From assembly GCA_025357945.1 (NCBI GenBank), contig JANYLJ010000011.1, forward strand, positions 1-64,000: 64,000 nt of DNA. Direction: 5' to 3'. The notes below the pieces were generated by a model. That model was not told the DNA's origin and did no database searches. It was given only the letters and a program-made list of their open reading frames with translations. Shown one piece after another: positions 51,766 through 61,278 of this stretch; positions within the stretch are counted from its first letter, which is position 1, and every line of letters starts with the position of its first letter. Made by a program: the position numbers and the translations under genes. This stretch comes from Gemmatimonadota bacterium (lineage in GTDB: Bacteria; Gemmatimonadota; Gemmatimonadetes; Gemmatimonadales; GWC2-71-9).

Positions 51766-54246
51766 CTACTTCACGATCGTCAACCACGCGGTGGCCGTCG
51801 TCTCGGCGCCGCCACCGGAAACGGTGAGCCTGACCCGGTATTTCCCGGGGTCGAGCTGCTGCAGCCCGAGCGTCCGCGATACTTCCAGCCGACCCTCCGG
51901 CGCCGCCTGCGCAGACGACACCGCCAGCCGCGGTGGGTGCTTCGGATCGTCATCGGTGCGGAAGAAATCGAAGCGGGTCTGGTAGTTGGTCCCCGGCTTC
52001 ATCCCCGACAACTGGAAGTAGATCTCGGCGCCGCCACCTTTCGGATAGGTGTTGAGCGGATTCAACGCGACAGTCGTGGTGCCGGAGTTCCAGTGCACGC
52101 CGCTGTTGTCGCGGCCCAGGACCAAGTCGCTTACCGTGAGCTGCGACTTCTCACCCGGAACGACGATCTCCGCGACGTGGGCGGTCGCGCCGCGTCCGTC
52201 GGACTGGGTGAACACCACGCCGACGGCATAGCTGCCCGGCGGCACCGGTATTTCGAGCAGGCCGGAGACGAACTTGCGCTGACCCGGAGTGCTGTCCGGT
52301 GCGAACTGGCGTAGGGTGTCGATGTCGATCCGGTGCCCGTCGCGGACACTCGCCACCATCACTTGCAGGTGCACTGGATAGCTGGCACGGGTTGCGGGCG
52401 AATCCGACGTGGCGGCGGCCAGCTCGTCGGTGGGGAGCGTGAAGCCGACGACCAGGCGCGGCGCGCCGCCCGCGGCGTGCTCGAGTCCCAGCACCTGAAT
52501 CGCAGGATGGACCGCCTTGGCGAACTCGCGGCGATAGGTATCGGTCGTGGTGGCGAGATCGATTTGCTCGCGGCCCTTATCCCGCGCCCGCAGGATCGCG
52601 CCGGTGTTCAGCAATGATCCTTCCGCATGCACCTCCCGCTCGAGCACCCGTGCCATCGGATCCCGGCATCGCTCGCTCAACTGGGCGATCATCCTCAAGC
52701 CCGGTACACCCGGTGGAATCCGGATCCGGCGATGGGTCACCGGGTCGATCGGCGGCAAACATTGTTCGCACGCCCCAACTTCAATTGGCGATCGGAGCAA
52801 CACGGTGTCGCCGGGCTGAAGCGGGCCGCTGACACCCAGTCGTGAACAGATCGACGTGTCGATGGTACACACCTGGTTGCGCATGCCCGGCGAAATTGTC
52901 AGCAGGGACGGGACCAGCACCGACGCCGCGCCCGTCCCGCGGAGCGATGCGGCACGAAAATGCAGCACCAGTGGCACTTCCGCCCGTTCATAACGCCAGA
53001 TCTCCGCGGCCGCGGTGCCGTTGCTCTCGCGGGCCCGTGTGGGCGACCCATGGCGGATCCACACGGTGCCGCGATCGTCAACGAATTCCTGGGCGGGCCG
53101 GAAATACCGGGTGCGCGCGTCCGCGCCGATCGACCTGGCGTCGGCCACGAACCGCGCCGTCTCGGGGCAGAGGTCGGCGTGCGCCGCCGCAAACGCGAGG
53201 GCATCGCGCTCGGGCCGGTATTCATCCGGTTGGACGAAGGTCAGTGGTTGCGGCGGTCCGCCTTCCGTCGAAGCGATACTGAAATGGGCCATCGCGTACT
53301 CGACGCGGCGGTAGTGTTCGATCAGTCGAGTTCCCGCCGGCCACCCCTCCGCGGCGTCCCGTGTTGACCAGAAGCCGGCGAGCCAGCCGGGTCGATGGTC
53401 GGGCGCCAGGGAGTCCCAGTGCGCCAGCTCCCGTGGCGACGCCACCCAGGAGAGCTGGTCCCGGTAGGCCTTGCGGCCGGCTTCGGTCGCGGTGTGGGCG
53501 CCGGCGATCAACGCGGCTCGCCCCGGTGCCGGACGGTCGGCGCGATACAGGTCACGGGCGAGCGCTAGCAAGACGACGCCGCTGTCGACGCCGCCGGCAG
53601 CCAATGCGCGCTGTTCGAGGACAACCGCAGAATCCACGGAACCGGCATCGCGCTCGAGCCGGGCCACCGCCGCGTTCGCCACTGGGGACAACAGTGGCCG
53701 CACCCGGCGCAGCATCGCGAGTCTGGGCGTCGGCGTGTGGGCTCCTTCCGGCGTCTCCGGGGCGAGGGCGAGCGCCTCGGCGGCCGCCACGAAGCCCGGG
53801 TCGAGTTCCAGAGACAGGATGAGGGCGTTGATACCACCCAACGCGTTGCTCGCCCCGGCCGGCAAGGCGGGTCCCTCCTGTGGGACGACCTTGTCGTGGG
53901 CGAGTCGCAAGCGCACCAATCCGAGCACGAACCACGCGTACTGCCACCGGTCCCGCTCGAACACGGCGCGAATTGCCCTCTCGTTGGCCGCAAAAACCTC
54001 CTCGCGTCGGCCGGCAAGCGGGCTGTGGTAGACGGCGATCCCCGCCTCGCAGATGAGGACCACCACCGGATCGTGCCGCTCACAGCGGGAGAGCGACGGT
54101 ACCGCGGCGGCGGTGGCAGCTGCCCGGGCTTCGGTGAGCACGGAATCGAGAAAACGGCGATCGGGGACGGCCTGCCCGGACAGCGTCAGCGGCGATGCCG
54201 TCGCGAGGGCCCAGCAGACGATGATGTTCCGGGAGCAGTACCGCAC
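51766..54246 (-). CDS. GWxTD-like secreted protein
   Basis: 826 residues with a signal-like N-terminus (IIVCWALATASPLTLSGQ). The middle region (LAGFWSTRDAAEGWPAGTR, IEHYRRVEYAMAHFS, EFVDDRGTVWIRHGSP, AEIWRYE) matches the GWxTD domain common in Gemmatimonadota and Acidobacteriota, though the naming motif itself is not clear. The N-terminal half has Ala-rich helical repeats (tetratricopeptide-like); the C-terminus (EIYFQLSGMKPGTNYQTRF, KYRVRLTVSGG) is a beta-sandwich. Function is unknown. Several Cys pairs fit an exported protein. Confidence 0.72.
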   Translation of the reverse strand: MRYCSRNIIVCWALATASPLTLSGQAVPDRRFLDSVLTEARAAATAAAVPSLSRCERHDPVVVLICEAGIAVYHSPLAGRREEVFAANERAIRAVFERDRWQYAWFVLGLVRLRLAHDKVVPQEGPALPAGASNALGGINALILSLELDPGFVAAAEALALAPETPEGAHTPTPRLAMLRRVRPLLSPVANAAVARLERDAGSVDSAVVLEQRALAAGGVDSGVVLLALARDLYRADRPAPGRAALIAGAHTATEAGRKAYRDQLSWVASPRELAHWDSLAPDHRPGWLAGFWSTRDAAEGWPAGTRLIEHYRRVEYAMAHFSIASTEGGPPQPLTFVQPDEYRPERDALAFAAAHADLCPETARFVADARSIGADARTRYFRPAQEFVDDRGTVWIRHGSPTRARESNGTAAAEIWRYERAEVPLVLHFRAASLRGTGAASVLVPSLLTISPGMRNQVCTIDTSICSRLGVSGPLQPGDTVLLRSPIEVGACEQCLPPIDPVTHRRIRIPPGVPGLRMIAQLSERCRDPMARVLEREVHAEGSLLNTGAILRARDKGREQIDLATTTDTYRREFAKAVHPAIQVLGLEHAAGGAPRLVVGFTLPTDELAAATSDSPATRASYPVHLQVMVASVRDGHRIDIDTLRQFAPDSTPGQRKFVSGLLEIPVPPGSYAVGVVFTQSDGRGATAHVAEIVVPGEKSQLTVSDLVLGRDNSGVHWNSGTTTVALNPLNTYPKGGGAEIYFQLSGMKPGTNYQTRFDFFRTDDDPKHPPRLAVSSAQAAPEGRLEVSRTLGLQQLDPGKYRVRLTVSGGGAETTATAWLTIVK

Positions 54247-54359
54247 GGGCCTGGCCTCCGGGCAGGAGAAGGCGTGCTGCGGTTTGAAGATGGCCTGCGT
54301 GCGTGGGGCGCGCTACCAGGACCATCGGGCCCGCCACCTGGCCCGGGGCAACGTCGTCG

Positions 54360-55433
54360 CTACACCGTCGGCCATTGCTGCGTCAGGCAGTGAAACGCCC
54401 CCAGCCCCCACACCATCGCGCGACAATCAATCGTCACCAGGCGCCGAGTGCTGAAGAGTGCCTGCAGCGTCGCCGCGGCGACCGCATCGGTGTCGCGATG
54501 GTATCCTGGCAGCAGGACCACGTCGTTCGCGATGTAGAAGTTTGCGTAGCTCGCCGGCAGGCGCTGATCGTCGTAGTACAGCGCCGGCGGCATGGGTAGC
54601 TCAACCACCCGGAGCGCGCGACCCTCCTGGTCCTTCATCTCGCGCAGCCGCCGCAGATTGTCCTGGAGTGGCTTGTAGTTGTCGTCCGTCGGGTCGCGTT
54701 CGATCACCGTGACCACCGTCTCTTCGTCGACAAAACGGGTCAGGTCGTCGATGTGCCCGTCCGTGTCGTCACCCACGATGCCATCACCCAGCCAGAGGAT
54801 GTTGGTGACGCCGAGGTAGTCGCGCAGGTGCTTCTCGATCTGCTTGCGAGCAAGTAGCGGATTGCGATTGCGATTGAGGAGGCACGCCTCGGTCGTCAGC
54901 AACGTGCCGCGCCCGTTTACGTCGATCGAGCCGCCCTCGAGAATCATGCCGGGATGCTCCACCGCGATCCCGAAATCGGCGCCGATGCGTGAGGGAATCA
55001 CGTCATCGTGATCGTACGGCGGGTACTTGTTCCCCCAGGCGTTGTATCCCCAGTCGAGGATCAGCTCTTCGCGCCTGCCGGCATGGTCACGCTGGACGAA
55101 GATCGGACCGTGATCGCGACACCAGGCGTCATCGGTCGGATTGTGATGGAAGAAAACGTTGTTCGTGGGAACGTGCGTGTCGCTCAGGACGAAGCGCGCT
55201 TGCTGCTCCATCGCATCGCCGTTGACGTTGATGTGCACTTCTTCGCCGGCAACCAAATGCCGGATCATCTCGGCGATGATCGTGGGCACCGGCGCAAAGT
55301 TCCCTGGCCAGGAGGCTTCCTTGTGCGGCCACGAGAGCCAGGTGCCGCGGTGACGCGCCCATTCCGCCGGCATGCGGAAGCCGCGTGCCGCCGGCGTTCC
55401 CGTGTCAGTCAAGGTAGCGTTGCGTGAGACCAC
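54360..55433 (-). CDS. aguA: Agmatine deiminase
   Basis: 357 residues from the GTG at 55433; ATG at 55373 begins at the usual MPAEW motif but would cut the preceding GFR, so the GTG is favoured. Guanidino-modifying family features: GFRMPAEWARHRGTWLSWPH, DDAWCRDHGPIFV, ILEGGSIDVNGRG, DGHIDDLTRF and the catalytic Cys349 in GAFHCLTQQ. It converts agmatine to N-carbamoylputrescine plus ammonia. The gene's start overlaps the end of aguB by 29 bases. Confidence 0.9.
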   Translation of the reverse strand: MVSRNATLTDTGTPAARGFRMPAEWARHRGTWLSWPHKEASWPGNFAPVPTIIAEMIRHLVAGEEVHINVNGDAMEQQARFVLSDTHVPTNNVFFHHNPTDDAWCRDHGPIFVQRDHAGRREELILDWGYNAWGNKYPPYDHDDVIPSRIGADFGIAVEHPGMILEGGSIDVNGRGTLLTTEACLLNRNRNPLLARKQIEKHLRDYLGVTNILWLGDGIVGDDTDGHIDDLTRFVDEETVVTVIERDPTDDNYKPLQDNLRRLREMKDQEGRALRVVELPMPPALYYDDQRLPASYANFYIANDVVLLPGYHRDTDAVAAATLQALFSTRRLVTIDCRAMVWGLGAFHCLTQQWPTV

Positions 55434-56301
55434 TGTAGGCGTCGATCCGGCGGTCGCGCAGGAACGGCCAATGGGTGCGCACGGTGTCGACCGCCGTGAG
55501 ATCGCAGTCCACGGTCAACACCTCTTCGTCCTGTCCCGCCTTGGCGAGAACACGGCCGCTCGGATCGGCGACGAATGACCCGCCCCAGAACTCGATCCCC
55601 GGATGTCCGGCTTCGCTGCCAGGGAGCACTTCGTGACCGGTCCGGTTGATCGCGACGACGTAACATCCATTCGCCACGGCGTGGCTCTTCTGAATCGTCT
55701 CCCACGCGGCCTGCTGCCGCTCACCGTATGCCGCCTTTTCCGGTGGTAGCCAACCGATGGCCGTCGGATAAATGAGGATCTCGGCCCCCTGCATCGCGGT
55801 GAGCCGTGCCGCCTCGGGATACCACTGATCCCAGCAGATCAGTACGCCGATCTTGCCGACGCTGGTGTTCCAAACACGGAAGCCGAGGTCGCCCGGCGTG
55901 AAGTAGAACTTTTCGTAGAACTGCGGATCGTCCGGAATGTGCATCTTGCGGTACTTGCCCAGATATTTGCCATCGGCGTCGATCACGGCGGCCGTATTGT
56001 GGTAGAGCCCTTCGGCGCGCTTTTCGAAGAGCGACGCCACGATCACGACGCCGAGTTCCCGCGCCACGTCAGAGAGTCGTGCCGTCGTCGGTCCGGGGAT
56101 CGCCTCGGCCAGTTTGAAGAAGGCGTGGTCCTCGCGCTGGCAGAAGTAGTACCAGTTGAAGAGTTCCTGCAGGCAAACCAGGGTTGCCCCGCGCTTGGCC
56201 GCATCACGAATCCCGGCGATAGCGTGCTCGAGGTTTGCGGCGATGTCAGGACCGACCCGCTGCTGTACCAGTCCGACTCGGACCAGGCGCGAAGGATTCA
56301 T
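55405..56301 (-). CDS. aguB: N-carbamoylputrescine amidohydrolase
   Basis: 298 residues of the carbon-nitrogen hydrolase (nitrilase) superfamily. The catalytic triad is visible: Glu46 in CLQELF, Lys119 in KYRKMHIPDD, Cys156 in LICWDQWYPE. Long motifs such as FNWYYFCQRED and RQQAAWETIQKSHAVANG are those of AguB. It splits N-carbamoylputrescine to putrescine, CO2 and ammonia, completing the pathway with the downstream aguA. It starts only 21 bases from the divergent gene at 56323. Confidence 0.92.
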   Translation of the reverse strand: MNPSRLVRVGLVQQRVGPDIAANLEHAIAGIRDAAKRGATLVCLQELFNWYYFCQREDHAFFKLAEAIPGPTTARLSDVARELGVVIVASLFEKRAEGLYHNTAAVIDADGKYLGKYRKMHIPDDPQFYEKFYFTPGDLGFRVWNTSVGKIGVLICWDQWYPEAARLTAMQGAEILIYPTAIGWLPPEKAAYGERQQAAWETIQKSHAVANGCYVVAINRTGHEVLPGSEAGHPGIEFWGGSFVADPSGRVLAKAGQDEEVLTVDCDLTAVDTVRTHWPFLRDRRIDAYSGLTQRYLD

Positions 56302-56322
56302 GATGTGACTAAAATAGTGGCG

Positions 56323-57399
56323 ATGAGAGCCCAGAAGCCAAGACACCTCCGGAACAGCCTTGCCCTGGCCGTGGTCCTCGCCGGTCCTGCCTCGGCACAG
56401 CAGCTCGACTGGCACACCCGGGCCGTGCTGTACGGCGACAATACCGAGTTCTTCACTCCTTACCGCGTGGGCGAGACGATCCTGGGCGGCCAGCTGACGA
56501 CCTGGGTCGCGGCGCGATACGGGCAGCGTACTGAGTTGCGGGCCGGTCTGTTCGCCGACCGGCGCTGGGGATCGAACAACTTCGCCGATTCGGTCAAGCC
56601 AGTGCTTGCCTTCCGCCTCCAGACGCCACATTCGCTCGGGGTGTTCGGTACGCTCGAGACGGTGGCGCGCCACGGCCTCCTTGAACCGCTGATGGTGACC
56701 ACCCGCGAACTGACGACGCCGATCGAGTACGGCGCCCAGTGGATCGAGAACCGCGCCATCTTCCACGGCGAGATCTGGATCAACTGGCAGAAGCTCAATG
56801 TGGCGAACCAGCGCGAGCAGTTCGAGGTCGGCACCGTGTTCCGTGTGCGGCCGACGCGCCACATCGATCTGAACCTGCAGCAGCTCTGGTATCATCGCGG
56901 TGGCCAGTTGTTCGACCCGACACCGGTGACCAACAATCGCGCCGGGGCGCTCGGCGTCACGCTCCACGACTCGCTCCGCACCCTCGGCCACAGCTACCTG
57001 GCCGCGTGGGGGGTGTGGAGCAGCGGGCACATCGATCCGGCGTATCCGACCGGGCGGCCTGACAACGGGCACGGCGCCTACCTGCGCGCGGGAGTCACGC
57101 CGTGGAACTGGGCGGAAGTGTACGCGTTGCACTGGATTGGCCGGGACTACCGCGGCGACGACGGCGACAACAACTACAGCTCGACCGGTTTCGATCCGAC
57201 GTTCTACCAGCCACATCGCGTCTACACTGAGATCGGGATGATCCGGAAGACACCGATCGGGGGGGGCGTGACGTTCGACGCCGAGTTCCGGTTTCACAAC
57301 ATTGACAACCTGCGGAGCATCGCGTTCTTCAACTCGCGATGGGAGATCTCCTATCGCATGGTGATCCGCGCTCCGATCGACGTCATCCTGCGGCGCTGA
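56323..57399 (+). CDS. Outer-membrane beta-barrel protein, unassigned
   Basis: 358 residues from the ATG at 56323, opening a signal peptide (LRNSLALAVVLAGPASAQQ). Remaining sequence is aromatic and strand-like (RAVLYGDNTEFFTPYRVGE, LNLQQLWYHRGGQLFDP, WAEVYALHWIGRDYRG, EISYRMVIRAPIDVILRR), suggesting a porin-type barrel of 14-18 strands. No named family recognised. Its last 17 bases overlap the convergent GH57 gene. Confidence 0.7.
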   Translation: MRAQKPRHLRNSLALAVVLAGPASAQQLDWHTRAVLYGDNTEFFTPYRVGETILGGQLTTWVAARYGQRTELRAGLFADRRWGSNNFADSVKPVLAFRLQTPHSLGVFGTLETVARHGLLEPLMVTTRELTTPIEYGAQWIENRAIFHGEIWINWQKLNVANQREQFEVGTVFRVRPTRHIDLNLQQLWYHRGGQLFDPTPVTNNRAGALGVTLHDSLRTLGHSYLAAWGVWSSGHIDPAYPTGRPDNGHGAYLRAGVTPWNWAEVYALHWIGRDYRGDDGDNNYSSTGFDPTFYQPHRVYTEIGMIRKTPIGGGVTFDAEFRFHNIDNLRSIAFFNSRWEISYRMVIRAPIDVILRR

Positions 57400-59323
57400 C
57401 GGCCACGCGAGCCGTCCCGGAGGCGATCGGCCAACGGAGCACCACCGCGGATCCTTGTACCGTTCGGTCGAATCCCTTCTCGCTCTTGGCCACGGTCTCG
57501 ATGGCGTAGTCCCAGCGCTGGCTTCCGGGCGCCTCGATTTCCAGCGACGTGGAGAATGACAGCTCGGTGGTGAACCAGGCATTCGCCGGGTGGTCGTCGG
57601 CGTTCCAATGCCATTCACAGGTGATGACAGCCGAGGCGGACGGCGGGTCACCAATACGAACGGTCTTGGTCAAGTCGTGACACCGGAACGTGATCTCAAC
57701 ACCGTCGTCGACCACGTGCCAATCGGTGTCCATCCGCTGGCCGGCCCACGAGCGGATCGGCGCCGTGCTGCCATTGACGAAGTCTTCGCGCGACGTCGCC
57801 AGGGTGATGACGCGATCGGCGAAGAGACCGCGCGGCTCAGAATCAATTGGCGGGATCTCGGTGAGTTGTGTTTCGAGGTCATGAATCGATGGCGCGCCGC
57901 CGTCGCGTTCGTGGCCAGAGTGTGGCGCACTCTCGCCCGGAATGGTGCCCAACGCCTCGTGGTACGCCTCGCGGTGACGGGCGACAATGTTCAGGAAATT
58001 CTCACGTCGCACCAGGTCGAGCCAGAGGTCGATCATCCCGCCACGTGCCGGTGCAGCCAGAATGCTCACCTGTGGTGAGTGCAGCCAGATCTCGTCGTGG
58101 CTGTCGGCGTCAATGTCGCGCGATTCCACCGCCAAGGATTCGCCCTGGCGCAGCATCGCTTCGGCGAACGCGAGGTTGCTCCAGACCGCGCCGCGCAGGA
58201 ACGGGAGGTAGAACCCGCCGAATACACCGTGCCAGTACGCGTCGTTGCACTGCGCCCGTCCGATGGCGCGTCGAATGTCTGTTCGATTACCCCGTTCGCG
58301 GCAGAAGGCGGAGAGCGCCATGGCGAACTTGTGCATCCGGTTGCTTTCCGGATATTTGACGAGGAAGTGGCGCCAGTGGCCGCCGCGCAACAAGCCGCCC
58401 TCGACGCCCTCAATGCGGGCACCGTCCCACGCCTGTTCCAGTCGCAGCAACGCGCGCGCCGGCTCGAACGGGAGCGACCACCCCTCCATCTCGCGATACG
58501 ACGCCGATGGCAGGTAGGCCAGGCCCCCGGAGCGGGTCGAGGTCAGCGCGTCATCGAAGCGGGAGAGGCGTACTTCATCGTGGTCGCGCAACTCGCGCAT
58601 GGTGCCGAGGAATGATGCGAGCCAGCCGTCGTCGTAGAGCCACTTCCGGGTGCCGGGCCAGCCGCCAAACTTCTCGCCATCGTCGCCGAGTACGGCGATC
58701 TCATGACCGGCGTCGCGGAGCTCGCGGAAGTATTCCGCAAGCTCCGCAGGCGGTCGGAACGGAATCAGGTAACGGAGTTTCTCATCGATCGGAAACACAT
58801 TCAGCCGGTGACCGCCCGCCTCCGTGACGTAGTGCGCATGCAACTGTTCGTCGCGAAAGCCGGTGACACGAAAATGCCGGTCGTCTACCAGCACGAAGCG
58901 CACACCGGCGGAGGCAAGTTCCCCGGGCAGCGTCGGTTCCCAGACGCGCTCGGTGAGCCAGAGTCCGGGTGCGTCCACACCGAGGCGAGCACGGATCCGT
59001 TCGCGACTGCGTAAAACCTGTTCGAAGCGGTCCGGGCGTGAGAGAACGGCGAGGATCGGCTCGTCGTGGCCGGCACAGAGGATCTCCAGCCTGCCCGCCG
59101 CCGCGTGCTCGCCGATTTCATCGACGAAGTCGGGCGCGTTGGTGTCGAGCCATTCGAGCAGCGGACCGGAGATGTGCAGCGCCACCGGCCAGAACTCACC
59201 GTCCATCAGGGACCGGAGGAGCGGGCGATAGACGTCGTGGAGGTGCTCCTCGAACACGCGGTCGAAGTTGCCCCACGGCTGGTGGACGTGCAAGGCAAAG
59301 CAGAAGCGGAGCGGCGGAGTCAC
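57383..59323 (-). CDS. GH57 alpha-amylase / 4-alpha-glucanotransferase
   Basis: 646 residues from the GTG at 59323, which overlaps the upstream stop (GTGA). GH57 motifs: FALHVHQPWGNF, AGHDEPI, WLTERVWEP with nucleophile Glu125, and VLGDDGEKFGGWPG with acid Asp214, at positions close to those of thermococcal 4-alpha-glucanotransferase. The C-terminal half (about 400-646) matches the beta-sandwich extension of that group. It transfers or hydrolyses alpha-1,4-glucan. Last gene in the alpha-glucan operon. Confidence 0.85.
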   Translation of the reverse strand: MTPPLRFCFALHVHQPWGNFDRVFEEHLHDVYRPLLRSLMDGEFWPVALHISGPLLEWLDTNAPDFVDEIGEHAAAGRLEILCAGHDEPILAVLSRPDRFEQVLRSRERIRARLGVDAPGLWLTERVWEPTLPGELASAGVRFVLVDDRHFRVTGFRDEQLHAHYVTEAGGHRLNVFPIDEKLRYLIPFRPPAELAEYFRELRDAGHEIAVLGDDGEKFGGWPGTRKWLYDDGWLASFLGTMRELRDHDEVRLSRFDDALTSTRSGGLAYLPSASYREMEGWSLPFEPARALLRLEQAWDGARIEGVEGGLLRGGHWRHFLVKYPESNRMHKFAMALSAFCRERGNRTDIRRAIGRAQCNDAYWHGVFGGFYLPFLRGAVWSNLAFAEAMLRQGESLAVESRDIDADSHDEIWLHSPQVSILAAPARGGMIDLWLDLVRRENFLNIVARHREAYHEALGTIPGESAPHSGHERDGGAPSIHDLETQLTEIPPIDSEPRGLFADRVITLATSREDFVNGSTAPIRSWAGQRMDTDWHVVDDGVEITFRCHDLTKTVRIGDPPSASAVITCEWHWNADDHPANAWFTTELSFSTSLEIEAPGSQRWDYAIETVAKSEKGFDRTVQGSAVVLRWPIASGTARVAVSAAG

Positions 59324-61275
59324 GGCGCGATTCCCAACCGCTCCGCCAACGCCTCTCGCATGGGTGTCATCGGTTGCGCTGTCAGGCGCACGAACGCGTC
59401 GGCGCGCTGGGCATCGGAAATCGGTACCGCGTCGAGGTCGAACAGGTCGAGCACGCTGTGCACGACGATACCGGCATCGTCGAGGCCGTCGCGGGCGACG
59501 AGGAGCCACGCCCCGGCGAGGGCGCGGCCGCGGGCCGCGGCTTGATCGAGCAGGCCGGCGCTGAGCGCGGCCGCGTCGCCGGGTGTGAGGGTCGCCTCGA
59601 GGACCATCGGGGTGGCGATCTCGCGCAGCGCCTCGCGGATCGGCTCCGGGTATGCGGCGATCCGGACCACGCGCGCGACGGTCGCGGGGACGGTACCAAC
59701 ATCGGCATGAATTGCGAGCAGGCCGAGGGTGACCGGTTCGACGTGCCAGCGAGACTCGCCGCCGGTACGGCGGTGTATCGTCACGATGTCATCACCGTCG
59801 ACGCGCCAGTCATGGGCTGGCATGTGCCAATCGTCCAGGGCAGCGGGGGCGAGTTCGCGCAGCGCGCCGAGGGCGGCGGCGAGATGCGCGGGTCCCGCCG
59901 CGTCCGGCAGTACGTCGCGGCGCCAGATCGTGGCCCCGTCACCCTTGTCCGGATCATTGCTTTGTGCGTGCGCCAGGGTCGCAACGAGTGCGGCCTCGAG
60001 GCGGGCACTGTCGGCGCTCGGCAGGAGTTCGAGTGCGCGTGTTGCGTGGCGGAGCACGATCCGCGGTTCGAGGCGACCGATGTCGTCGAAGAACCAGGCG
60101 CACGACGTAAACATTGCCAGCGCATGTTGTTCGACCTCGAGAAGCACCCGGGCATCGGCCGCGAGTTGGGGTGCCCCGGTGAGGTCGGGTCCCGCGATGT
60201 CGCGCGCGGTCCAGATGTCGCCGCCCGCGGCAGGCCAGTGGCGTTGCACCGCCTCGGTGATGCCGGCGCCAAGTGTCTCCAACCCGTCCCGCAACGGTGC
60301 GCGCCATTCCTGCGACGTGCCGGGCTCGTAGCGGCAGCCGCAGGCGCGGCGCCAGCGATCGACGCCGTGCGGACAGCTCCACGAGCTGGGTGCGATCAGC
60401 GTCACGTCAAATCGCGGTGGCGCGGTGTCGAGGATCGCCGCGAAGTTGGTGAGCCTGGCGTCGTCGCGTCGGCTGACGCGATCGATCAGCGCGGCGAGCG
60501 CGGTGGCGCCGAGCCGGTGATGATGACCGAACGTCTCGCCATCGGTGGCCAGTGAGACCACGCTCACGCCACCATCGTCGGCGAGCGGGAACGCATTCAG
60601 GTTCGCTTCCCAGCGCGAGACGTCATCGAGTGCGCCGCCGAACGCAACGTGATGGGCAGATGGGCCATCGTAGACGAAGACCGCGAGCTCGCGCCCGCTT
60701 CCGGTCCAGCGTCCGGGGCGCCCGAATGGCGGGTACGCAGTCACCTGGTTCGGCGCCAGCACGGTGAATCGGATGCGTTCGTCGGCCAGCACGGTGAGCG
60801 TTTCGTCGTCGACCGCCGTTTCCGGCAACCACATCCCCTGGGGCTCGCGACCAAAGCGCTGGCGGAAGTCGCGAATACCCCAGCGGACCTCGGTGACCTT
60901 GTCACGCCGCGACAGCAAGGGGAGGATCGCATGGTGATACGGCATCGCGATGGCATTGCCGTGGCCCAGGCGATCCGCCGATTCGCGATCACCCGCGACG
61001 ATTGCCGCCGCCACGTCGGGCGCATGCCCGTCGAGCCAGCGAAAGAGCGACGGTCCAATGTCGAATGAGCACCAGGCATAGGCGTTGACCAGGCGCGCGA
61101 GCCGGCCCTGGGCATCGACCACCGGTGCGCGCGCGAGCGGTGCGTAACATTGCCGGGTGATCCGCTCGTTCCAGTCGTGATCGGGCGCAGCACTCAACTC
61201 GTGCGGCACCAGCTCCAGCCACGGGTCTTCCCGCGGTGGCTGATAAAAGTGGCCGTGAATTACGATGTTACGCAT
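59320..61275 (-). CDS. DUF3536 / GH57-superfamily protein
   Basis: 651 residues. N-terminal GH57-type motif HGHFYQPPREDPWLE, then NAYAWCSFDIGPS, AMPYHHAILPL and GMWLPETAVDDETL (Glu in the nucleophile position) and LATDGETFGHHH (acid Asp position). The rest is a helical DUF3536 region with CGCRYEPGTSQEWR. The family often sits beside glycogen synthase and GH57 enzymes; its exact activity is not established. Three bases separate its start from the branching-enzyme stop. Confidence 0.85.
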   Translation of the reverse strand: MRNIVIHGHFYQPPREDPWLELVPHELSAAPDHDWNERITRQCYAPLARAPVVDAQGRLARLVNAYAWCSFDIGPSLFRWLDGHAPDVAAAIVAGDRESADRLGHGNAIAMPYHHAILPLLSRRDKVTEVRWGIRDFRQRFGREPQGMWLPETAVDDETLTVLADERIRFTVLAPNQVTAYPPFGRPGRWTGSGRELAVFVYDGPSAHHVAFGGALDDVSRWEANLNAFPLADDGGVSVVSLATDGETFGHHHRLGATALAALIDRVSRRDDARLTNFAAILDTAPPRFDVTLIAPSSWSCPHGVDRWRRACGCRYEPGTSQEWRAPLRDGLETLGAGITEAVQRHWPAAGGDIWTARDIAGPDLTGAPQLAADARVLLEVEQHALAMFTSCAWFFDDIGRLEPRIVLRHATRALELLPSADSARLEAALVATLAHAQSNDPDKGDGATIWRRDVLPDAAGPAHLAAALGALRELAPAALDDWHMPAHDWRVDGDDIVTIHRRTGGESRWHVEPVTLGLLAIHADVGTVPATVARVVRIAAYPEPIREALREIATPMVLEATLTPGDAAALSAGLLDQAAARGRALAGAWLLVARDGLDDAGIVVHSVLDLFDLDAVPISDAQRADAFVRLTAQPMTPMREALAERLGIAP

Positions 61276-61278
61276 CGT

